A stretch of 5,311 bases of DNA from the NCBI GenBank assembly GCA_025458545.1, contig JALOSH010000187.1:1-5311 (forward strand). The letters run 5' to 3'. This stretch comes from Hydrogenophaga sp. GTDB taxonomy: Bacteria; Pseudomonadota; Gammaproteobacteria; Burkholderiales; Burkholderiaceae. Within the stretch, counting starts at the first letter, position 1. Each line of letters begins with the position of its first letter. Of the stretch, positions 1-4,711 are shown in pieces. The translations under genes and the position numbers were made by a program. The notes under the pieces are model-generated. The model ran no database searches. It worked only from the letters and a program-made list of their open reading frames with translations, and was not told the DNA's origin.

Positions 1-641
1 CGACGGTGGACACGCTCGCTGCCGAAGGTCTGGTGCCCGAGTACATCACCATCGACATCGCCCATGGCCACGCCGACAGCGTGCGCGACATGATCGGCTA
101 CATCAAGGCCAAACTGCCCACGAGCTTCGTGATCGCGGGCAACGTGGCCACGCCCGAAGCGGTGATCGATCTGGAGAACTGGGGCGCCGATGCCACCAAG
201 GTGGGCGTGGGCCCGGGCAAGGTCTGCATCACCAAGCTCAAGACCGGTTTCGGCACCGGCGGCTGGCAGCTTTCAGCGCTTAAATGGTGTGCCCGCGTGG
301 CCACCAAACCCATCATCGCCGACGGCGGCATCCGCAGCCACGGCGACATCGCCAAGAGCGTGCGCTTCGGCGCCACCATGGTGATGATCGAGGTGAACGG
401 TGAGCTGTTCAAGGAGTACTACGGCTCGGCCAGCGACTTCAACAAGGGCGAGTACAAGCACGTCGAAGGCAAACGCATCCTGGAGCCCATCAAAGGCAAG
501 CTGGCGAACACGCTGGTGGAGATGGAGCAGGACGTGCAAAGCTCGATCAGCTACGCGGGGGGTACGAAACTGTTCGACCTGAAGAAGGTGAACTACGTGA
601 TCCTGGGTGGCGAGAACGCGGGCGAACATCTCTTTATGTAA
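1..641 (+). CDS. guaC: GMP reductase, type 2 (3' part; internal in-frame deletion)
   Basis: GMP reductase converts GMP to IMP and ammonia using NADPH, in cytosolic purine salvage. The gene is cut by the left edge. The first whole codon is at 3, and the GTG at 6 is an internal valine, not a start. By comparison with family members of about 325 residues, roughly the first 100 are missing. The (beta/alpha)8 core is clear: [10 protein letters not shown] (nt 42-71), the NAD(P)-side AGNVATPEA, then the signature [18 protein letters not shown] with the catalytic Cys at nt 225-227. Lys before Val-Cys, and ITK after it, separate this from IMP dehydrogenase (GSICTTR). The C-terminal flap and QSSISYAGG motif are present. 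Unusually, after GATMVMI (ends nt 389) the expected GSLFAGHEESPG-type loop is absent and the chain resumes at [15 protein letters not shown]. About 15 residues are missing without a frame change. That loop binds the GMP phosphate, so activity is doubtful. The stop TAA is at 639-641. Family assignment is very secure. Confidence 0.93.
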   Translation, partial: TVDTLAAEGLVPEYITIDIAHGHADSVRDMIGYIKAKLPTSFVIAGNVATPEAVIDLENWGADATKVGVGPGKVCITKLKTGFGTGGWQLSALKWCARVATKPIIADGGIRSHGDIAKSVRFGATMVMIEVNGELFKEYYGSASDFNKGEYKHVEGKRILEPIKGKLANTLVEMEQDVQSSISYAGGTKLFDLKKVNYVILGGENAGEHLFM

Positions 642-647
642 CAGGAC

Positions 648-844
648 CGCCCCCGCCGCGCTGCGCGCGACCCCCTGAAGGGGGCGGCACTGGCGGCCCG
701 GCAAAGCCGGTTCCGCGGTGCCCTGGACCCAACTCCCCCTCCGGCGCGAAATGTCTTGATTCAAGGATGCGGTGGAACCGGCTTTGCCGGGCCACTCGCA
801 TCGCCCCCTGGGAGGTGACGCGCCCTTAGGCGCGGCGCGGGGGG
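648..844. repeat. Palindromic GC-rich intergenic element with 20-bp inverted arms
   Basis: This is a large imperfect palindrome between two convergent genes. The left arm 695-714 (GGCCCGGCAAAGCCGGTTCC) and right arm 774-793 are exact reverse complements, separated by 59 bases. Each arm is itself a small hairpin (CCGGC-AAA-GCCGG). Outside the arms the similarity continues imperfectly: GGGGGCG at 680-686 on the left faces CGCCCCC on the right. Extra hairpins are CCCCC-TGAA-GGGGG (671-684) and GCGCC-CTTA-GGCGC (820-833). A short TTGATTCAAG-type symmetry lies at the centre. No open frame or transposase is present. I associate such elements, from memory, with repeated intergenic sequences in Comamonadaceae genomes. 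Its position suggests it also terminates transcription from both sides, but no T-run follows the stems. The boundaries are approximate. Confidence 0.75.
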
Positions 845-1735
845 TTACCTCAATACTTGCAGCGCCAGTTCGTGCAGCCTGTGACGGGGCTGCACCAGCG
901 CTTCGAGCACACTGAAGTGGTTCAGGCCGGGCAGGCCTTCGCACACCGGCACGGCCTCTTCGCCCCAGGCTTGCTGGATGAGCTGGTTCTGGCGCAAGAA
1001 CTCATCGCTTTCCTCGCCACCCGCCACCGACACCAGCACGCCCCGCCCTTCGGCCACATAGGGCGCGGGCAGCAGTGCCGGACTGGCCATCTGGGCCTGC
1101 TCGGCGGTGAGCCGCAACGACGCTTGCAGAAAGGGGGTGTGCCTCAGCGGCTCCAGGTCGTACAGGCCTGAGATCGACAGCGCATCTTTCACCAGATCGG
1201 GCGGCAGATCGTCGCCCACCTGCGACCACAGACAGGTGAGCAGCTGGGCCGCCAGGTGGCCACCGGCCGAATGTCCGACCAGCGAGATCCGTTGCGGATC
1301 GCCGCCGTGCACGGCGATGTGCCGGTAAACCCAGGCCACCGCGCTCACCATCTGCATCACGATGTCGGGAATCGTCACCGCCGGGCACAGCGCGTAGTTC
1401 GGCACCACCACGCAGGCGCCGCGTTTCACAAACGCTGGCGCCAGAAAGGAATGGTCCGATTTGTCCAGGCTGCGCCAATAACCACCGTGGATGAACACCA
1501 TCACCGGGGCCGGTGGCATGCCGTGACGTTTCGGCGCGGGAAAAATGTCCAGCCGCTCACCCTCGCCGTGTCCGTACGCCACGTCCAGCAGGCCAGGCAG
1601 CTGCGCCCTTGCTGCTTCCGAATCGCGCGCCCAGCGTTCAAGGTGCTGTGCATGCTCGGGCACCAGGGCCCGGTTGTTGTACTGGCGGTCCAGCCAGGCG
1701 GCGTCGGGGCGGTCAGCGGTTTTCATGCGGCGCAT
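845..1735 (-). CDS. Alpha/beta hydrolase, arylformamidase-like
   Basis: This is a probable cytosolic serine esterase/amidase of the alpha/beta-hydrolase fold (COG0657 type). It resembles kynurenine formamidase-like enzymes, but the substrate is unknown. With the ATG at 1735 it has 296 residues. The oxyanion-hole motif HGGYW is at about residues 83-87. The nucleophile elbow GHSAGG has Ser156. The candidate acid is Asp244 (GGEESDEF) and the candidate base His273 (LNHFSV), so the triad is complete and correctly ordered. The N-terminal YNNRALVPEH segment is typical of this subfamily. No signal peptide is seen. The frame stays open up to a GTG at 1804, but the extra 23 residues look unconserved and that start would sit close to the GntR operator. 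The ATG at 1726 is also possible. None of the starts has a convincing ribosome binding site. The gene is divergent from the GntR gene and convergent with guaC. The GntR protein may control it. Confidence 0.88.
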   Translation of the reverse strand: MRRMKTADRPDAAWLDRQYNNRALVPEHAQHLERWARDSEAARAQLPGLLDVAYGHGEGERLDIFPAPKRHGMPPAPVMVFIHGGYWRSLDKSDHSFLAPAFVKRGACVVVPNYALCPAVTIPDIVMQMVSAVAWVYRHIAVHGGDPQRISLVGHSAGGHLAAQLLTCLWSQVGDDLPPDLVKDALSISGLYDLEPLRHTPFLQASLRLTAEQAQMASPALLPAPYVAEGRGVLVSVAGGEESDEFLRQNQLIQQAWGEEAVPVCEGLPGLNHFSVLEALVQPRHRLHELALQVLR

Positions 1736-1818
1736 TGTGTCATGCAGGCCTGGCAAACCTGTGGCGTGCGCGGGGCTGGGCACCCCTATGAACCCATCTG
1801 ACACACACCGGAGAATTG

Positions 1819-1842
1819 CTGTATTCTGTATACAGAGTACAG
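1819..1842. promoter_or_regulatory. Probable GntR-family operator in divergent promoter region
   Basis: This is a 24-bp palindrome in which 11 of 12 base pairs match (the mismatch is 1824/1837). It is centred on the perfect core TCTGTATACAGA (1825-1836). The TGTATACA centre has the GT-N-AC half-site arrangement typical of FCD-type GntR regulators. It ends ten bases before the GntR start codon, within the divergent region shared with the hydrolase. Autoregulation and control of the hydrolase are therefore the simplest reading. That last step is inference. Confidence 0.65.
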
Positions 1843-1851
1843 AAGAACACC

Positions 1852-2535
1852 ATGACCGCTCAACTGCTTCAACTGACCAGCGCGCCCGATCTGGCCGAAC
1901 AGGTCTACCACGCGTTGCTCGACGCCATCAGCGCCGGTTCGCTCGCGCCGGGCCAGCGCGTCACGCAGGAAGATCTGGCCGAGCAGCTGGCGGTGTCGCG
2001 CCAGCCTGTCATGCAGGCGCTCCGCTTGCTCAAGAAAGATGGCTTTGTTCAGGATGCGCCAGGGCGTGGCTTGCAGGTCACGCCGTTGGATGCGCGCTGG
2101 ATTGCCCAGGTGTACGAAGTGCGCGGTGCGCTCGACACCCTGGCCGTGCGCCGCGCTGCCGAGCGCCGCACCCGCCTCGACCCCACCTTGTTCACCCGCG
2201 GCCGCGAAGCGGTGGCGCGCGGCGACATCAAGGCCATGATCGACGCCGATCTGGCGTTCCACCGCGCGCTGTACCAAGCGGCCGAGAATCCGCTGATCGA
2301 ACAGAGCGCATTGCTGCATTGGCACCACATCCGCCGTGCCATGGGTGAAGCACTGCAGACCGCCGCGCTGCGCGAGCCGGTGTGGAACGAACACGAGGCG
2401 ATCGCCCGCGCCGTGGCCCAGGGTGACGCGGCAAAAGCCGAGGCCCTGATGCAGCGTCACAGCAGCAAGGCCAGCGCGTACCTGGCGAGGCAGATGACCG
2501 AGGGCATCGCAACGAACAACTCCGTGGTTCTCTGA
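1852..2535 (+). CDS. GntR-family transcriptional regulator, FCD subfamily
   Basis: This is a DNA-binding one-component regulator of 227 residues, the normal size for the FadR/VanR-like branch. The N-terminal winged helix (about residues 12-78) shows the GntR pattern: LAEQVYHALLDAIsAGSLAPGQR, the recognition region EDLAEQLAVSRQPVMQAL, and the wing GFVQDAPGRGLQVTP. The C-terminal all-helical FCD domain (about 85-215) carries the metal/ligand site residues Asp133 and His137 (DLAFH), His181 (NEHEAI) and His203 (MQRH). It probably binds a small carboxylate through a metal, as family members do; the ligand is not known here. The ATG at 1852 is chosen because AGAAG lies seven bases upstream and the family N-terminus starts there. 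A TTG at 1816 in the same frame would place the operator inside the gene. It is divergent from the hydrolase and is followed by a terminator, so it is probably monocistronic. Confidence 0.93.
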   Translation: MTAQLLQLTSAPDLAEQVYHALLDAISAGSLAPGQRVTQEDLAEQLAVSRQPVMQALRLLKKDGFVQDAPGRGLQVTPLDARWIAQVYEVRGALDTLAVRRAAERRTRLDPTLFTRGREAVARGDIKAMIDADLAFHRALYQAAENPLIEQSALLHWHHIRRAMGEALQTAALREPVWNEHEAIARAVAQGDAAKAEALMQRHSSKASAYLARQMTEGIATNNSVVL

Positions 2536-2540
2536 ACCAC
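2524..2540 (+). other. Hairpin straddling the GntR stop codon
   Basis: GTGGTTC (2524-2530) and GAACCAC (2534-2540) form a perfect 7-bp stem with a TCT loop. The TGA stop (2533-2535) begins in the loop and runs into the 3' arm. No T-run follows. It stands three bases before the terminator stem. It may protect the mRNA end or assist termination, or it may be chance. Confidence 0.45.
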
Positions 2541-2543
2541 TTC

Positions 2544-2583
2544 GGGCGGATTTCGGGCGCTGCCCCGGAGTCCGCCCCTTTTT
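2544..2583 (+). terminator. Rho-independent terminator after the GntR gene
   Basis: The outer stem GGGCGGA (2544-2550) pairs with TCCGCCC (2571-2577). An inner stem CGGG/CCCG (2554-2557 / 2564-2567) closes a short loop. After one more C comes TTTTT (2579-2583). The position just after the regulator stop and the stem plus T-run fit an intrinsic terminator. Confidence 0.75.
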
Positions 2584-2611
2584 CTGGGCTTTCGAGCCAC
2601 CGAACCACACT

Positions 2612-2640
2612 CAGACACCCACCCCGCAGGCCCCTACAAT
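2612..2640 (+). promoter_or_regulatory. Sigma-70-type promoter for the hydroxyacid dehydrogenase
   Basis: CAGACA (2612-2617, 4/6 to TTGACA) and TACAAT (2635-2640, 5/6 to TATAAT) are separated by exactly 17 bases. Transcription would start near 2647 and give a leader of about 10-30 bases, depending on the start codon. It follows the GntR terminator directly, which supports an independent transcript. Confidence 0.55.
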
Positions 2641-2674
2641 TTTTGCCCCATCGGCACCTTTGCGAAACCACCCC

Positions 2675-3565
2675 TTGAACACCACCCCCTCTCGACCCAC
2701 CGTGGCCGTGCTCGGCATCGGCATGATGGGTTTTCCCATGGCCCGTCGCTTGTGCGAAGCGGGCTTTTCAGTACACGCCTGGAACCGTTCACGCACCAAG
2801 GCCGATCGCCTGCTGCCCATGGGCGCGCGAGTGCACGACACACCCGGCGAAGCGGTGGCACAGGCCGACCTGGTGATCACGCTGCTGGAGAACGGTGACA
2901 TCGTGGGCGATGTGTTGTTCCAGCAAGGCACCAGCCAGGGGCTGCGCGCTGGCGCGCTGGTGGTGGACATGTCATCTATCCAGCCCCGAGAGGCGCGCGA
3001 CCACGCCGCCAGGCTGGCGGGTATCGGCGTGATGCACCTGGACGCACCGGTCTCGGGCGGCACGGTGGGCGCCGAGGCCGGCACACTCGCCATCATGGCG
3101 GGCGGCAAGGCATCGGATTTCCAGCGCGCAATGCCCGTGTTCGAAGTGCTCGGGCGGGCCACCCATGTCGGCCCACACGGCGCAGGCCAGCTGGCCAAGC
3201 TCGCCAACCAGATGATCGTGGGCATCACCATCGGCGCGGTGGCCGAAGCGCTGCTGCTGTGCGAACGTGGTGGCGCGGACATGGCCAAGGTCAAGCAGGC
3301 CATCACCGGCGGTTTCGCCGACAGCCGAATACTGCAGGTGCACGGTCAGCGCATGGTGGACCGCGACTTCACCAAGCGCGGGGCGGTGGCGGTGCAGCTC
3401 AAAGACATGCGCAACGCCCTCACCACAGCGAGCGAAGTCGGCTTTGATGCGCCCATCACCACCTTGTTCGAAAAGCTCTACGCAGAAGCGGCCGACCACG
3501 GCCTGTCGGACCTGGACCATTCAGCCCTGTTCCTGGAGCTGGCCAGCCGCAACGGCATGCGCTGA
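2675..3565 (+). CDS. NAD(P)-dependent beta-hydroxyacid dehydrogenase (HIBADH/GarR superfamily)
   Basis: This is a cytosolic oxidoreductase that interconverts a beta-hydroxyacid and its semialdehyde. The superfamily includes 3-hydroxyisobutyrate dehydrogenase and tartronate semialdehyde reductase (GarR/GlxR), and sequence alone does not fix the substrate. It has 296 residues, the usual length. The Rossmann fingerprint GIGMMG is at about 14-19, preceded by the hydrophobic strand VAVL. The substrate-loop signature DAPVSGG is at 123-129. The catalytic helix GAGQLAKLANQ carries Lys175 and Asn178. The LKDM motif near 243-246 is conserved in the family. No ATG lies upstream of the nucleotide-binding motif. 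The TTG at 2675 (next to the core, short MNTTPS lead) is preferred; the TTG at 2660 and GTG at 2702 are alternatives. None has a clear Shine-Dalgarno, so translation is probably weak or leader-dependent. It has its own promoter and runs to within 29 bases of a tRNA gene without a terminator. Confidence 0.9.
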   Translation: MNTTPSRPTVAVLGIGMMGFPMARRLCEAGFSVHAWNRSRTKADRLLPMGARVHDTPGEAVAQADLVITLLENGDIVGDVLFQQGTSQGLRAGALVVDMSSIQPREARDHAARLAGIGVMHLDAPVSGGTVGAEAGTLAIMAGGKASDFQRAMPVFEVLGRATHVGPHGAGQLAKLANQMIVGITIGAVAEALLLCERGGADMAKVKQAITGGFADSRILQVHGQRMVDRDFTKRGAVAVQLKDMRNALTTASEVGFDAPITTLFEKLYAEAADHGLSDLDHSALFLELASRNGMR

Positions 3566-3579
3566 ACCGCCCGGAAGAC

Positions 3580-3585
3580 TAGAAT
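3580..3585 (+). promoter_or_regulatory. Possible -10 box of the tRNA-Ala gene
   Basis: TAGAAT matches TATAAT at five of six positions. It ends nine bases before the mature tRNA 5' end, so transcription would begin almost at the tRNA. No good -35 is seen 16-18 bases upstream, inside the end of the dehydrogenase gene. Read-through from the dehydrogenase promoter is an alternative source of the transcript. Confidence 0.35.
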
Positions 3586-3594
3586 TTGATCCGT

Positions 3595-3670
<76 letters not shown>

Positions 3671-4250
3671 TGTCAAGTGCCCAGGACATACCAAAGCTCA
3701 CCAAGGCCAGGCAGCGCAGGCAGTGGCAGTGGCAGTGGCAGTGGCAGTGATCGTTGCACCTTGCGGAGCATTGACTTGGTTGGAGAGTCTTGGATGGTCC
3801 AGTCCCTCCACATTGGCGCCGACCTCGGTGCGCCCAGCGCTCAGACTGAAGACCACGAGGTCGAAAGCCTGTTGGGCCAGATCGAACTGGACATCGGAGC
3901 TGCCCCGCGCAAGGCGGAGGCAAATGCCGGTGGATGGAGGCTTTCAGGACGCCTGACGCGCGGGCTGCACCACCCTTTTCGCAAGTCGGAAGATCTTGCA
4001 GCCGTACCTCCATCTGCTGGGGCTGCACCAATCCGTGCTTCCAGAACGGTTCGCCTGTGGCGCAGGGTGCAGGCAGCTGCGGAATCGAAATTGAAGAAGC
4101 CCATTTTCGGCACTGGCCGATCAAAGCAGCCATGGCGACCGCCGATAAGACCGAGGTCGCCAGCAACATGACCGGACGAGTTCACAAGGCCATGCGGTGA
4201 GGCTTGGCTTTGTCGGCTTCAGTCACATCGGCCCCGCTGCGCCTTCTGTT
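3671..4250. other. Long gene-poor stretch after the tRNA
   Basis: About 580 bases hold no gene that I recognise. Several overlapping open frames exist on both strands (for example minus-strand frames ending near 3606 and 3841, plus-strand frames ending at 4171 and 4200). All are cysteine-, arginine- or proline-rich, lack family motifs and overlap one another. The minus-strand frame starting at 4169 begins MLLATSVLSAVAMAALIG, which is signal-peptide-like. However, it runs on antisense through the tRNA, a classic source of false proteins. A degraded gene or remnant of an inserted segment is possible, but I cannot name it. Confidence 0.5.
3719..3748. repeat. Hexanucleotide tandem repeat (GGCAGT)5
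   Basis: There are five perfect copies of GGCAGT (30 bases), partly preceded by related GGCAGCGCAGG sequence. The unit is a multiple of three, so any frame crossing it stays open and reads Gly-Ser, Ala-Val or Gln-Trp repeats. That explains some of the spurious open frames here. Slipped-strand length variation between isolates is plausible. Confidence 0.9.
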
Positions 4251-4266
4251 CTGAAATCGATTTCAG
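4251..4266. promoter_or_regulatory. LacI-type operator, site 1
   Basis: CTGAAATCGATTTCAG is a perfect 16-bp palindrome with a central CG, the usual form of LacI-family operators. It is the left-most of three related sites (core TGAAANCGNTTTCA). No gene start lies immediately downstream. It could be an auxiliary site for DNA looping or could serve a promoter I cannot see. Confidence 0.65.
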
Positions 4267-4327
4267 ATTCCCACGCCTCTGATTCAAGGAAACAACCATC
4301 AAAGACCAGAGAAAACCCTATGTTCTT

Positions 4328-4343
4328 ATGAAAGCGCTTTCAT
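4328..4343. promoter_or_regulatory. LacI-type operator, site 2
   Basis: ATGAAAGCGCTTTCAT is a perfect 16-bp palindrome with the same TGAAANCGNTTTCA core. Its centre is 77 bases from that of site 1. TATCAT (4344-4349, 5/6 to a -10 box) follows directly, but the matching -35 position holds only TGTTCT, so a promoter here is weakly supported. The local AT-rich dip (about 43% GC by hand count over 4261-4380) fits a regulatory region. Confidence 0.65.
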
Positions 4344-4349
4344 TATCAT

Positions 4350-4656
4350 GAGGCTGTCGCCTTGGAAAGGTCAAATGTCCCACCACCCTGTCGCCCACCT
4401 GCTGAAGACCACCTGCTCAGTGTCTGGCGCACCACTGCAGTCGCGGCACAGCTCGGGAGCAGGCGACTTTGGAGCGTGGGAGGCGCACATGAGCAGCAGA
4501 CGCTGTCTTCCACCGGCCTTCAAGAAGCAGCAAAAGCCGTATCGATCTGCGGCGGCACCCAGCTCGGTGTTCTGGCAGATCAGTTGAACTGCCAGAGCCA
4601 GGTGACCCAGACCAAGGAGAGGCCGGACAACCGCCACAGACATCTGCCTTCAGTCC
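4350..4656. other. Gene-poor stretch between operator sites 2 and 3
   Basis: About 300 bases hold no recognisable gene. The best candidate is a small plus-strand frame from the ATG at 4375 to 4587 (70 codons), with GGAAAGG four bases upstream. Its product (MSHHPVAHLL...) matches nothing I know and looks non-protein-like. A minus-strand frame at 4371-4643 is equally unconvincing. The stretch may be a long leader, a degraded gene or a small RNA region, and nothing seen decides between these. Confidence 0.4.
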
Positions 4657-4660
4657 TTTT

Positions 4661-4689
4661 TTGACAATGTTTGAAATCGCTTTCAGATA
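4661..4689 (+). promoter_or_regulatory. Promoter of the lipoprotein gene
   Basis: TTGACA (4661-4666) is a perfect -35 box. The -10 box is degenerate: TCAGAT or CAGATA at 16-17 bases spacing. A perfect -35 with a poor -10 and an operator in the spacer suggest a regulated rather than constitutive promoter. The transcript would start near 4695 and have a short leader. Confidence 0.55.
4672..4685. promoter_or_regulatory. LacI-type operator, site 3, inside the lipoprotein promoter
   Basis: TGAAATCGCTTTCA matches sites 1 and 2 in the core TGAAANCGNTTTCA, with six of seven pairs symmetric. It fills the spacer between the -35 box and the likely -10. This is the classical position for repression by a LacI-family protein, relieved by a sugar. 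The repressor gene is not in the window. Confidence 0.7.
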
Positions 4690-4711
4690 GACAACCACCC
4701 GGAGAGACAAC

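Noticed and set aside
757..767. The 11-mer TGATTCAAGGA occurs here and again at 4280-4290
   Set aside because: It is too short, and the flanks are unrelated. Probably chance.
273..944. Minus-strand open frame antisense to guaC and through the palindromic element
   Set aside because: It is a high-GC shadow of guaC. The sense strand has clear GMP reductase motifs.
1736..1804. N-terminal extension of the hydrolase to the GTG at 1804
   Set aside because: The extra 23 residues have no family character, there is no ribosome site, and the start would crowd the shared promoter/operator region.
1786..2610. Long minus-strand open frame (274 codons) opposite the GntR gene
   Set aside because: It is antisense to a clearly conserved GntR/FCD protein, with a histidine/arginine/glutamine-rich product typical of a shadow frame.
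2611..3306. Long minus-strand open frame opposite the dehydrogenase
   Set aside because: The plus strand carries the Rossmann and catalytic motifs. The antisense product is low-complexity Ser/Ala/Pro.
3671..4700. CRISPR array or attachment-site duplication after the tRNA
   Set aside because: The only tandem repeat is the 6-base unit without spacers, and no second copy of the tRNA 3' end is present.
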